A stretch of 64,000 nt of DNA from Holotrichia oblita (lineage: Eukaryota; Arthropoda; Insecta; Coleoptera; Scarabaeidae): the NCBI GenBank assembly GCA_023690525.1, contig CM043019.1, forward strand, positions 82,206,411 to 82,270,410, in the 5' to 3' direction. Below are positions 1 through 11,948 of this stretch, in pieces. The notes below the pieces were generated by a model, which was not told where the DNA came from, made no database searches, and saw only the letters and a program-made list of their open reading frames with translations. Positions within the stretch are counted from its first letter, which is position 1; the number at the start of each line of letters is the position of its first letter. Position numbers and translations under genes: made by a program.

Positions 1-997
1 GAGGTAATGTTATTCGACATGGATTATTTTTATACCATGATGCAAAACCGCAGAAGGAAACTTTATGTTGAATTTACACTGACTTTCAAGAAACGTTTAG
101 ATATTGAAACAGTACTTTAGTATAACAATAATCAATATTTGTATCAGCTGAAACCCATATTTGCGAGATACAACTTGCTCGTAACTCTTAAGTTATCGCC
201 ATGTTTAAATTATTGTAAATACCTTGAAAACTATAACAAACTATATTTTTTGATTTGACAACTGGTAAGGTGGGGTAAGTGTAAAATCGGGTAAAGTGCA
301 ATCACAGATTGCTTTAGTATCATAAACTAAAATTAGACTTGATCTTTCTGCTTGATTTCAAATATTTTGGTGTCATCTGGAATTTAGCAAAGCCGCCGTG
401 CGCATTGCTCCCTTCATTACCGATAGATAGATTAATAGTTTCAAACGGCTGTTTTCAGTCAGTCGGGAAGTGCGACAGTGTGTCAGACAAAAGCATGTAA
501 CCGTGTTATATTGAAGTTATTTTTAACTCAATACGTGCAGAGACCGTTATTCACCCTTGATTGAGATATGTCAGTATTGTATTTAATAAAATTCCTATTT
601 TTTACCCTCTTATTTATATGACTACATTTGCCTCGCCGTAAAGACTGTTAGGGAAACTGCAATCAAGATGGTAAGGGAAAGAGCAATCACCCGACTGCAC
701 TTTGCCATCTGAACAAAATAAGAATTTTTTCATACATTTTCTAGTATTTTTGTACTTTTCTTATTGGTATGACTTGTATTTTTAATCCATTTAACTCTAT
801 TTTCCTTATATGCTTTTTGTTAACATGTCTGCATTCATTGTAATTATGTACATTGTACTCTTATCAAGTGTTAAATGACGATTATATTAAGGCGAGATTT
901 CGACCGACCGCATGTTCAGATTCGAACGGAGAATAGGGGAGTACAGATGCATCACGTGTTTCCCCTTTTAGAAGGACCACCCCTTTTAGACCAGAAC

Positions 998-2104
998 CAC
1001 AGAATAACCAGAAGGGACACGACCCGATCATGGAATTTTTGCGCATGACCATAAATCGCCATGTTGAAAACTCACAATGTTTATGTTTACGTATCGTGTG
1101 TTTACTAAGGCTATAGTTATTTTTAATTTATTCCAAATTTCTATCGGTGGTGTAGTGTTCGCTCCTGCAAAAACAATACGACATTAACAGAGGGATATAG
1201 CTTCTTCCTGTACCCTAAAAATGATAAACTGTAAGTGTTTTGTTACGTTGGACAACTATTTCAATTTTTGGTCTTTTGCAGTGCTTTGGAATGGCTAAAA
1301 ATATGTAAGCGTGAAGATTTGTTAGAAAGAGGTATTAATTGGAGACCTATATAATACCTATGTACGTGGAAAACATTTTGAAGATGTTTTTAAATTTCAC
1401 GAAAAATCGTTTGAAACCGCATGCTATATACCAACATTATTTATTTGTGATCCAGTGAAACCATTAACAGCTATAAAATTAGGTGTGAATTATAAATAAT
1501 AACTTTTGAGCAATTTATGCTTAATATTACTAAGCGATGAAAGTATACCAATTTATTGTAAAATATTACTGTCGATGCATAACCGACAAAGTATATTGTA
1601 GAGACGGATGAAACTGTACCTATTTGAGCACTTATGTTTTCAGATTGTTGTAATAAATATGTTACGTAAATAGCCTTTGTTTTATTATAAAGAACTAAGA
1701 ATTCTCAAGTATATATTATAAGTTTAAGTAGTTTTCATCTATCCATTCTTACAAGTTACGATAGTTATAATATCCACGTACATATGTAAATACATATGAA
1801 TTTACTAATTCATATTCCTTTTTCTTTCGCTTATTCTTAATTTGAAATCACAAAGCAGTGAAATGCAATGCGTTGGACATTGGACGTTAAAAAAAACTAA
1901 AAATTGTTTCGTATATTTGCCTATAAAAAAATTGAATACACCATTTTTATGGTAACTGTCAACGTGCTGTCAACTATCAAAACATAAACATTGTGAGTTT
2001 ACAATATGGCGAATTCGAATACAATGAATTCAAGGTCCCCAAACGACGCACCCTCGATAACAATAGAAAAATCAACTGTTGTCCTTTCTGGTTATTCTGT
2101 GCCA
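998..2104. mobile_element. Inverted-repeat (foldback-like) element, copy 1
   Basis: The left arm (998-1094) starts CACAGAATAACCAGAAGGGA and includes TCGCCATGTTG and CACAATGTTTATGTTT. The right arm (about 1979-2104) carries the same blocks inverted. The 0.9-kb interior has no convincing reading frame. A related copy with the same arm sequences lies at 34453-35345, where a LINE RNase H segment sits between the arms. Class is not determined. Confidence 0.5.
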
Positions 2105-2460
2105 GAACACTGTCAACGAGCTAATATGTAAAACGAGATTTGTTTTACGAATATATTTCTATTGTCGATTTGAATAATTTAGATGTTTTCTATGTACATT
2201 TAAGAAAAACGCAGGAAAAACGTTTTAAAATAAATTTAGAGAGAGATTAATTTCTTGCACCTAAGAGTTAGTTATATTGAGAGGTTTCATTTTTAGTTTT
2301 TGTTTATGTTTCCAAAGGCTGAGTGATAAATCTGTACTTTTTTTGTTAAAAGTTTTCCTAGTGCAAGCTAAAACATATGTCACACTGTGTAGAGTATTAT
2401 TTCTATGGTGATTTTGAATGGATTCAAAAATCAGGAAAAATAAATAATAAGTTATTTATA

Positions 2461-2802
2461 CTTCGTTCCAGAATAAGGAGTGATTCAAATACCGCGCCAA
2501 AACTCAGTTTACGCAGTTTAAAATAATTTAGGTGCATAAATAATTATGTATATAATAATTTTGTTCCTCATATAATTATATCATAATATTTTAAGTATAA
2601 CGGAAAATGTTATAATAATGGAACAAAAATACAAAACGTTGAGAGGTTATACTTGCATACTAAAAAGTAAACAAATATGACCGATATCGCATACATTATT
2701 TTCAATATTGAACTTGCCAGCGCAAGAGCTAATAACATCCCTCAAAAATAAGTAGTTTTTCGGCGCGGTATTTGAATCACTAGTTCTTATTCTGGAACGA
2801 AG
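2461..2802. mobile_element. MITE with 42-46 bp terminal inverted repeats
   Basis: The left end at 2461-2502 reads CTTCGTTCCAGAATAAG, then GTGATTCAAATACCGCGCC. The right end at 2757-2802 is its inverse with few mismatches (GGCGCGGTATTTGAATCAC, then CTTATTCTGGAACGAAG). The 340-bp interior is A+T-rich and non-coding. The length, long terminal inverted repeat and lack of coding content fit a non-autonomous DNA element. Confidence 0.7.
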
Positions 2803-4257
2803 ATAGTACAGTTAGGTCCTACAAAAATAATAATAAATTTATTCTTAAAAATGAAACAAATATATTTAATAACGGTATGAGTAAAACAGAGAATGTTTAG
2901 GATGAAGCATACTTTTTTCTTTTTTGATTCTTTTGTAAAAGAACATATTTGGCAGAAGTCAGCCGCTTGAACATCACCAGGTTCGTATAATCTTTTGTAT
3001 CGTTCCGTTTTGTTTTTTTTTTGGTTTTTCTTTTCAATGAAAGTGAGTAAGTAAAAGGGTGATATAAGTTAATAAAACATACATGTGTATTTTCCGTTAA
3101 ATAAAAAGTGTACAAAACCAAAAACAAATTCTCTATAAATATGGTAACAAAACAAAACATTAATCTCTAATAGGCATATAAATTAAAAAAAATAACAGTA
3201 TTTTCTAGTTCACAAGAAACAAAAATTAACTCTCTATACGAAAAAATGGATATTGGAAATTAAAATAAAACAAAAAAAATTGATTATCGAATGTTTTTGT
3301 TTCTGTTGTAAAATTACCCATTGTCTAGAAAAATTATTCCAAAAAACGATAAACAAACCACACAATAATTGTCACAAACATCGTATAATATTCAATACTA
3401 GACAGACTATATAAAAAACCGCACTATTCACCGCGCAAGCACCGTTTTCCAGCCGCGAAAGAGAGACGGAATTGGCCTAATCCACAGCCTAATCCAATGA
3501 GAAGGACCTAAGTGGGAGCGTATTCCCCTCACAAGTCTAGGCGGCGATCGTTGCAAATTTTTCGGTACAAGGTGTTTTCTTAGACGTATTACTCAATTAC
3601 AGAATTTTTTAGAGCTATGGGTATTTTTTATAAAATAAATGAAAGTCAGTTCTAGAACTGTACAGAAATATTTTGCTTTATTTTTTACCACAGACTGAAT
3701 AATAATATGTTGAAATTGTCTAATTTCAACAATATTTGCGATTTTTTATAAGAATACCCTAATGAAAAACATAGAAAAGGAGTCTGTAGAGTTCAATAAT
3801 AATTGTTTCTTTGTGACTACAAAAAAAATCAGATTAATATATCTATCAATAAAGGAGAAATTTGTCTATGAAGCAACGTCGTTTACTGCTTGCATTTGCC
3901 AGCCGAAATCTCATCTTAAAAGGAAACAATCTGAAAAAAAGTTGAAGCTGTTTTTATGCGTTAAAGAATCTAATACACTTGCCCCATAAATTTACACATG
4001 TGCCTCAATAAGTTTTATAAGCCATGATTGCACTTTCCCACTTTGGCTGGGAAAATGCAATCAGCCACAGGCCTAAATAAAAAAAAAATAATATACTTTT
4101 GTTTCGTTTTGTAAACGAACTGTGAGCAGGGTCACTTACAGAACCTAATAAGGTATCGATTTAACCAAAGATCATTTTTTTTAAACGAAAGCTTTACAAA
4201 TTATAATTCATTGAAGTTGAACTATTAAAAAACATGGTCGCACTTCCCCACCTTACC

Positions 4258-5690
4258 TTATCTTTTTGGCTGAAAGGAGAACGTGTAAAACCGTTAATAA
4301 TGATAGATCAAAATGAACGAACGCCAACTATTGCAGTAATATCAATCAAAGATGCACGAAAAGTCAATTCAATACAAGTCGTTTCTTCTTCCAAAATAAT
4401 GTAGTCACCAAAATATTAATTCGCATTATACCTTTTAATAGCATAAACTTCACATACATACATAAGTGTCAGAAAGCTACGGGGCAATTTTTTGTGTCGA
4501 CATTGGTGTATATATTCAGTCTCCCGATTCAAGTGTATTGGTCGTCTACGCAAACCATGACTTGCGACACTAATTGCAAAGGTTTTATTTCCTCTGCAGA
4601 CCATATGCGTGACGTCATCGGTCTAGCTAAAAGTTTCGGGCAGGTTCGAAATTCGTAACACTTGTGTCAGACACTCCAAATGTCCTGTCTTCACGATAAC
4701 GACACGGACACTGAGCGATACTACCACTACATTTGCAACTTGGTGTCACGGCGGTGGACACACGTAGACACTCGATGCATACACTGACTGTCTAGTGTCG
4801 TCGTGCATCCTGACCATTAAGATACGTAGCGATATTCATTATGAATTGTGCTGACATTAATAAAACTTTAGGTACCATACTGTACAATAAAATCAGGGAC
4901 AAACATATTTAATTTGTGTAATTAAGGTCTCATACGCATGGAATGTCAATTGACTACTGTCAGTGTCATTTTTCTCCATAAATTTTCAGACATTAAGCAT
5001 TAGTTGAATATTATTATATTATACACTAAAACGCCTTTAAATATGCCTCAACATTTATATCAACTAATGAAAGCCCGCATTGTGTCCAAAATATTGAATA
5101 TATTTATCGCTTTATGTATTATCTTTATTCTGTTATTGCCTGTATTCTATTACAAAAATAATGCATTAACATTGAATGTTATTTAATTTTTTGGTTTAAA
5201 ATTCGCATAGACCTACTACTAAAACTATTAGAAGCATAGTTGTACAATTTTTTGAAAATCTATAATGTGACATATTCATGAACATATTCATGACGAAATC
5301 TATTCTGACAATCTTAATACATATGCTGTATGTCACGGCAGATCCGTTTACACAGATAAAAACTTGGGATTTATGCTCATAAGAGTTGTCCCAGATTTTA
5401 TTGCACAGTATATAAACTAGAAAAGTTCATACAAAATACATAACTTCACAGAACTAATTAAAAAAAAAACAAAAAAGTAGAAGCTAATAAAATATGTTGT
5501 TGATTTACTTTTAAATAATATATTAATTTTGATTCTATACAGAGTATTTCAGTATTACACCAACAAATTGTAGCTTTTAACTTTCTATGTAATATATGTA
5601 TGTACTTATGTCCGAAAACGTTTCGTTTCTAAAATACAGACTGTCAAAATTCTGATTTTGTTGTGATTCTTTGCATTTCTTTCGGGTGTC
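4258..5690. other. No gene seen; plain A+T-rich DNA
   Basis: Only chance frames of 60-62 codons occur. A patch at about 4650-4800 is richer in G+C and carries many copies of GACAC and its inverse GTGTC, but no coding frame or known element was recognised there. Confidence 0.5.
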
Positions 5691-5734
5691 TTTAAAGGCT
5701 ACGTTTTTATATTTGGTACATCGCAGAGATGTCG

Positions 5735-6112
5735 AACAGGGAAATACTGGAAAATCTGCAGTAGCTGAACACTACCACACCGGAAGCAGTCACGTAATCG
5801 ACTACAACGACGTGAAGATATACTAACAAAAAGCAATCACTACTACCCACGGATAGTGAGAGAATCCCTGGAAATAATGAAGAATCCGAACAACTTCAAC
5901 CGAGAAGACGGATACAGATTGAGTAAAGTATGGAAGTTAGTGCTAGAGAGCCCGAAGCACCAAGGACCATCGAGGACGCATCCGAGATTATCTAACACGA
6001 ATCTAGGAGAAGCATCAGATATGGATCAGAGAACGATAACGGACACGGTTCAGCGGACTGGGTATATAACGAGGAGCAGAAGACATCAACATCAATCTTT
6101 AGAGAACTTCTG
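5735..6112 (+). pseudogene. Penelope-like element, C-terminal part of the GIY-YIG endonuclease region
   Basis: The translation shows AEHYHTGSSHVIDYNDVKI and, after a small frameshift near 5820, YYPRIVRESLEIMKNPNNFN and REDGYRLSKVW. This order (AEH-H-I-Y-VKIL, then RE-EI-K-P-NFNREDGY-LS) is typical of the end of Penelope-like elements and related GIY-YIG proteins. The GIY and YIG motifs and all of the reverse transcriptase are missing, so the copy is heavily 5'-truncated. The frame runs on in a degenerate Ser/Arg/His-rich tail to the stop at 6111. It is not expected to be functional. It is of a different subfamily from the fragment at 14882-15172, which lacks the NFNREDGY block. Confidence 0.65.
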
Positions 6113-6120
6113 AACAAGCT

Positions 6121-6492
6121 GACAGTATGATCAGCGAAACGTCAAGTTTGTTACAACAACCACGGCAATACCCGAAAGATACATCTTTATTAAGTTCACT
6201 TTTTAATGCTAATATAACAGCTTCCTCAAAATCCACTTTAATTAATGTGGGTTTTCAATCCGGAATGTGATTTTTTACCATCCTAATAAACATTTCGTAG
6301 GTTTCAGTTTCGCATCACGCTGGTTTCATGTTCAGCGCTCCCACTGTCCACATGAATTGCGTACAATTAGTAAAATTGTTTGCTGCAACTCTTGAAAGTG
6401 CCATCAATGAAAAATGTTTTGCTATTAGTTATGGCTTCTGTTCCTAGAACCGTGGCAAAGATTAATATTTTGTCTAATATTTGCCTCTTAAT
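6121..6492. other. No gene seen between the Penelope-like and LINE fragments
   Basis: Short non-coding stretch; no repeat end or motif was recognised. Confidence 0.5.
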
Positions 6493-7984
6493 TTACCTCT
6501 TTGAGGATTCCATGCCGTTCACGACGGTGTGGAAATTCCGGTCCTTGAGGTAAGATATGATGGTCTTCAGGATTCGCGACTGGAAGCCAGCTAGCATCTT
6601 CGCTAACAAGCCTTTATGGATCTTGTCGAATGCCTTTTCTAGGTCCAGGGAAACCATTACGGTCGTAGTGAGATGATCCATGATCCTGAAAAGCTGTAGC
6701 GTGGTCGAATGTCCGGACCTGAATCCGAACTGATCGTTATCCATGAGTTGTCTATCTTCCAGATGATCGGTAATGCGGCGCAATAGCAGAGTCTCAAGTA
6801 CTTTGCTCATAGTGCCGAGCAGCGATATCGGTCGGTAGCTCTCAGAAGATTGTGGTTCCTTTTTCGGTTTCAATGCGGGAATGATCCTCGCGGATTTCCA
6901 CCTGGTAGGATAGCATGTCAGTCGGAGTGTCGCATTAAAAATCGCCGTCAGGTTGACTAGCAACTTGAGAGGCAAATTTTTAAGCGCTCCATTCGGAATG
7001 CCGCCCTCGCCCGGAGATTTTCCGTTCGGGATGCCCGTGATGACCTGCAGGACCTTCTTAGGAGTCACAACGATAGGTGGACCTGGGTCCATCTCGTCCA
7101 TCTCTTGCAAGGTGTTCCGGAATTCTCTCTCCTGCTCGGGATCATTACGATCGTTCGGAATGAAGTGGCCCAGAAGGGTGCTAGCCAGGGCGTCCGCCTT
7201 CTCCTTATCGGTGAGGCATTTGTTCTGACAATGCTTGATCTCTGGCATGGGCGGTCGGTTTCTTTTCAGTATCCGACGCACCTCATGCGGATCTTCGGTC
7301 TGGCTCCTTTCGATAAATTCGCTCCATTTTCTGATTCGGAACGCTTCGATGTCTCTCTCGATCTATCTCCTCAGGCGGTTGTATTCTGCCTTCGAAGGAA
7401 GGTACCTCGTACGCTGGAATTCTTTCCGGAATCTGTTTCGCACTTTGATCTTTTCGACTATTTCCTTGGAAGAATTTCTTCTTCAGGAAATCATGGGTTG
7501 AGCTCCAATTTATTCAAGGCCGCCTATATCTGGCACGTGGTGTGGCAGACAGCTTCCTCGAAGTCAATCTCTGTTTCAATACCGGGATTAGCTGCAATCG
7601 TTTCCGATATCAGCTTTTTGTACAGGTGCCAGTTGTGTTTCCTGGCACCTATCTACACTGAAGGTGGGTACAGGTGCCAGGAAACACAACTGGCACCTGT
7701 ACCTTCAGTGTAGGTAGGTTCAGGGTCGTCTCGGTGATCACTGGATAGTGATCTGAGGTTAACTCAGAGGGAACGTCCAGTTTTTGAGAACGGAGATGTC
7801 CAGCACGTCCGGGTTAAAGTACCCTGTGGTGCTATAGTGAGTCGACTCTCTAGGCGCGGCTACGTCGAACTTGTCGTCCAGGTCAAGCCAAGCCCTGAGA
7901 AGGTTTCCGTTCGCATTGTTCAGCCTGGAGTGCCATGAGCAGTGTTTGCTGTTCAGGTCTCCCGACACGAACGCGTGGTCGGCT
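6493..7984 (-). pseudogene. Jockey-type LINE ORF2: end of endonuclease and reverse transcriptase N-terminal half
   Basis: Read on the minus strand, the endonuclease resumes at 7984 with VSGDLNSKHCSWHSRLNN and FNPDVLDI, both conserved in Jockey-clade apurinic-type endonucleases. A basic linker follows (RNRFRKEF; LPSKAEYNRL; FIERSQTEDPHEVRR), then reverse transcriptase blocks: GKSPGEGGIPNGALKN, WKSARIIPALKP, SYRPISLLGTMSKVLE, QFGFRSGHSTTLQ and VSLDLEKAFD, the last holding the first catalytic Asp. The copy ends near 6493, before the YADD box, thumb and 3' UTR. Loss of the 3' half is not the usual LINE truncation and points to a later deletion. Several stops occur in the linker. It is the downstream half of the element whose upstream half is at 11525-13542. 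Confidence 0.85.
7622..7713. repeat. Interleaved double inverted repeat inside the LINE
   Basis: A 29-bp arm at 7622-7650 (ACAGGTGCCAGTTGTGTTTC...) is perfectly inverted at 7672-7700. A second 13-bp arm CTACACTGAAGGT at 7653-7665 is perfectly inverted at 7701-7713. The order A-B-A'-B' is interleaved, so the two pairings would form a pseudoknot rather than a nested hairpin. The first arm is itself partly palindromic (GGTGCCAG/CTGGCACC). Confidence 0.85.
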
Positions 7985-8197
7985 CCCAGCAAACAGAACT
8001 GAAACGAGCTCGTGTTATTCACGTTGTATTTTGGTTTATTATAATGAGTTTTTGGGCGACCTAATGAATATATAAAGCATTTGATGTAGAGAACATATTT
8101 TCAATAACTTTTGCGCAAACTAAAATTATTGAGGAGAATTAAAGATTTTTAAATCCGAAATTGAGATATATAGAACAACAATTTTACATACAACATA

Positions 8198-10448
8198 CAG
8201 GGTGATTGGTGAGAATGGCCTATTAAAAGTATTATACAAACGGATAGAAATTTGAAAACAAAATTTTGCAGTTGGATATGGTTGAATATGAACTATCACG
8301 TGAAAATATTTTTGAATAAATATCACTTCCGGTTAACCGGAAGCGGGCATCAACTTCGATTTTTTAAATAGCATGCTATAAAATAAATTACAAATTCAGC
8401 TTCTATGATAAATTTTACACATATTTCATGTATCATACCCTATATCTAAATACCATTCCTTCCGAGTTATTCGTAATTAAAGAAAAAAAGTGGCAGATAC
8501 CGATCTTACTTTACAGTGATATTACTTCATGTAGGAGTAAATGAGGCGAATGAAATTTTGCATACGCACAGCTGATATTATGTAGTTATACAGCATTTGA
8601 AGTTTTTTTCTGTGACATTATACAGAGTGTTTTAAAACTTAGTTGCTTATAAATAAGGTCAATCTGCGGAAAGTACATTTTCTTAAATGGAAAGGTATAT
8701 ATTTTATTAGATATTATGATTCTACAAAATATTCTCTTTGAATCCGTATTAGGTGTCCCTATACCTAAAATGTAAGGTGAATAAGTTATAACGATTTAAT
8801 TAACCTCCGTACCTAAAATGCTCAAATATGTCAATTTACAGAAGCAAGTGTGCTTAGCTCATTTGTTTTAGATACTTACTTGCCACTTATTTTGACGTCT
8901 GTCATTTTAGTTGGTTGTTCTCGCGTACACTGTGGGAAATAGATCTGCACCAGTACAATAATTAGGGTAAACAATGCGAGTATTTACTTTACAACAACAA
9001 AAAATTATTAAATTTGTTACAAAACATATTGTTATCTTAGTATTTTTTTACAATTTTTATTTTACCTCTGTAATAACATTGTTTTCGTTTCTGTGCAATA
9101 CATTTTTCTCAGTATATTGTGTTAGAATGGATTAGCATTGAGAATAGACCAAATCAGGTAATCATGAATTTATTTATTATGCAAAGTGGATGTAATGAAA
9201 TAGTGAAATAAACGTATCAAACGTTTAGTGAAAGATGCTGACATTTACAAGCAATGATCAGCAAAAATTTCTAAGAATTTTTAACATATAAAAAGTTTTA
9301 GCGACCGATATGTTCGTAGAACAATGGTGAAAGAACAATACCTGTTAAGTAATAATAACAGTTATAATTATTTAAGAAGGCAGATATTTAAAAAACAGTT
9401 GAAGTAGTGTGTCCAAAAGAAAATATTTTGTTGAACGTTTTTTTACTCAATGAAATATTACTTGATTGAAGAGTCTTTTGTGTATCTAAAATAAAAGTAA
9501 AATCCAAAGTGTAAAGTAAAACCCAACGTGTAACAATATCAGTAAAAAATTTAGATTATCTAAGAATTCTCCTAAATACTTCCAACAATTGGTATTTGAA
9601 TAATCAACATAAAGTACATCTACATCAAAGGTCTAAATAATTAGTGATAACAAATTAGGTAAAATTAAAAAAATAAAAAAGATAATATAAAAGATATAGT
9701 AGAAAAATTATAAGAACAACAATAATAATAACACAAATAAATAAGTTATCTAAATGGGTCGACATGGCAGCCATTTCTATTGAGGCATTCTATATTCGGA
9801 GACGTATTCCAATAATTCTTGCTAATTATCTGGTGTTATTTGCGTAAAGGATCCCTTATTCCTATAATTCAATGGGAAGAATTTTCGAAAATACGATTAA
9901 CAAAATGACAGACGTCAAAATAAGTGGCAAGTAAGTATGTAAAACAAATGAGCCAAGCACACTTGATTCTGTAAATTGACATATTTGAGCATTTTAGGTA
10001 CGGAGGTTAATTAAATCGTTATAACTTATTAACCTTACATTTTAGGTATAGGAACACCTAACACGGATTCAAAGAGAATATTTTGTAGAATCATAATATC
10101 TAATAAAATATATACCTTTCCATTTAAGAAAATGTACTTTCCGCGGATTGAACTTATTTATAAGCAACTAAGTTTTTAAACACCCTGTATAATGTTAGAG
10201 AAAAAACTTCAAATGCTGTATAACTACATAATATCAGCTGTGCGTATGCAAAATTTCATTCATTTTATAGCATGCTATTTAAAAAATCGAAGTTGATGCC
10301 CACTTCCTGTTAACCGGAAGTGATATTTATTCGAAAATATTTTCACGTGATAGTTCATATTCAATCATATCCAACTACAAAATTTTGTTTTAAAATTCCG
10401 ATCCGTTTGTATAATACTTTTAATACGCCATTCTCACCAATCACCCTG
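8198..10448. mobile_element. Large foldback element with CAGGGTGATTGG ends
   Basis: The left end CAGGGTGATTGGTGAGAATG is inverted at 10448, and TA flanks both sides. The arms match over several hundred bases: 8198-8380 with 10265-10448, and 8546-8920 with 9900-10260. The left arm has about 160 extra bases (8384-8545). The central 1 kb is unique, A+T-rich and non-coding. Each arm contains the palindrome ACTTCCGGTTAACCGGAAGY. Part of one arm recurs at 62349-62528. No transposase is seen, so it is non-autonomous. Confidence 0.85.
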
Positions 10449-11106
10449 TATATATATGGCATCTTAGGTACTAAAAAAGGACGTCTTCTATACGTCAAAT
10501 TTAACCCAAAAAGCTCCCAAATATAAATACACTTTAAAATTTTTATTATTTGTGTTCTACGATACCTACTATTCTATAACTAGTAACAATCATGCTTCAT
10601 GATTTTATTTTAATAAACCTGGAACTGTTGATAAATAGTAATGTAATATTGCATAGAATATGAAATTGAATTACGCGCCATCGCTCGAGTCATATACGGG
10701 CCAACGGCCATTTCTCTTTTACTGTCAGTGTTTATCTTTAGACGTGATTGCTGTAAATTGGGAGTGCTGTGAATTAAAGAATATAGATGTTAAATACAGT
10801 ATTAATATTGTGTGTATATGTAACAAATACATACATATGTATACTATGTATTGGTAGTTTATTAAAGAACGTTCTTGGATTTGATTGGGATTAAATATAT
10901 GAGGGTTGGTTTTCATAACCTCTAATAGTAACCCGCTCGTTCTGTGGTAATATCATAAACATAACAAGATGGCCGGACAAACTATTATATATTTACATGT
11001 TTTCCAGTTTTTTTAAATAGATATGTACTTCATTAACTTGCATAATTTATTAAAGCAACAGTAGGTATTAGGTCCTAGTAATACGGTATAATAAACATGC
11101 TGTTAA

Positions 11107-11302
11107 GGCTCATTTATACATGCTAAGTCAACTCGGCCGAGGTGATTGACTAGCAAGCCACTAGCACTCAAATAATACGTGTAAACATTCACTGGTGCTA
11201 GTTCAAGCTAGCACCAGTGAATGTTTACACGTATTGTATGAGTGCTAATGGCTTGCTAGTCTATCACTCGGCTGAGTTGACTATTATGTATAAATGAGGC
11301 TT
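11107..11302. mobile_element. Near-palindromic hairpin MITE
   Basis: GGCTCATTTATACATGCTAA at the left is inverted at the right end (...TGTATAAATGAGGC). The two arms of about 95 bp meet at a short central loop, with only a few mismatches. TTAA or TTTAA borders both ends, a possible target duplication. Transcribed, it would fold into one long hairpin. Confidence 0.8.
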
Positions 11303-11524
11303 TAATATTCGCTTTAATTACGTTTTGAATTACGTATTTATGCCGTCCTGGTAGAACGTAACAAGACCGTCTTAAGATACGTTTTATTCACGTCCTCAAA
11401 ACACGTCCTAAAAGTGTGACATTTCAACGTACAAATCTCGTGATATACACGTGCCAAAAACACGTCTTTTGGTTGCAATACTACCAAAATATTACGTGCT
11501 TTTCACGTTTTTTTGTTTGCTGGG

Positions 11525-11948
11525 CTGGTTCCGCGATTCTCCTAATATCGAGAGCATTGATCGTGCGGCTTGGTGGCTTGTAGCACGTTACGAACAGCAC
11601 CAATTTGCCGGCTTTTTTTATAGCAACGGCGCTTGCTTCTAGACTGTTGTCCGGTAAGCGAAATTCCGAATGCTTGATGCTCCTCTTTATTACGACGGCG
11701 GTACCACCTCCTTGGGTTGCTCTGTCAGTTCGATAGACGCAGTAGTTCGCTATCTTGAATTTGTTTTCGGGCTTTAGCCAGGTCTCGCAGACCAGTGAGA
11801 TGTCGATTCGGAAGTCAACGAGAAACCGAGTAAGCTCAAGTTTCTTGTTCCAGGTTGCGATCCTGAGACTTCTCGGAGTCGTGCAGTACATGGTCCGAAG
11901 ATTGATTGCGCCAGTTCCATGAGAAACTCTAGTTTCTGCAATGGACAC
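11525..11948 (-). pseudogene. Jockey-type LINE ORF2: endonuclease N-terminal half
   Basis: The frame overlaps the end of ORF1, as is usual for Jockey-type LINEs, and starts within it. Endonuclease blocks are clear: SLRIATWNKKLELTRFLVDF, IDISLVCETWLKP, YCVYRTDR, GGGTAVVIKR and VLFVTCYKPPSRT. These carry the metal-binding Asn and Glu of the apurinic-endonuclease fold. The domain nicks target DNA to prime reverse transcription. The coding sequence is cut at 11525 by the CCCAGCAAACA element and resumes at 7984. It is a dead copy. Confidence 0.85.

Larger units (their letters stand above)
264..4257. mobile_element. Possible 4-kb element bounded by short inverted repeats, with nested insertions
   Basis: GGTAAGGTGGGGTAAGTG at 264-281 is matched in inverse orientation at 4240-4257 (CCCCACCTTACC core plus flank). 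Subterminal copies of a related motif, with variants of GCAATCAC and AAAGTGCAATCA, occur near 291-305, 659-708 and 4026-4066. Clustered subterminal repeats of this kind are usual near DNA-transposon ends. No transposase is readable; a 75-codon frame at 3762-3989 has no recognised domain. The interior holds the inverted-repeat elements at 998-2104 and 2461-2802. The pairing of these ends is inference. Confidence 0.35.
7985..11524. mobile_element. DNA element with CCCAGCAAACA ends, inserted in the LINE
   Basis: CCCAGCAAACAGAACTGAAA begins at 7985 and its inverse (TTTTTTTGTTTGCTGGG) ends at 11524. About 30 bases in from each end both arms share CACGTNNTATTTTGG. The plus strand shows CT on both sides of the insert, a possible 2-bp target duplication. 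Removing the insert and one CT restores the LINE endonuclease frame. The right end is rich in ACGT motifs. Two younger elements sit inside (8198-10448 and 11107-11302), leaving about 1.1 kb of original element with no recognisable transposase. Superfamily is unknown. Confidence 0.7.

Noticed and set aside
7105..7713. 202-codon plus-strand frame
   Set aside because: Antisense of the LINE ORF2 linker, and its end reads through the inverted-repeat hairpin.
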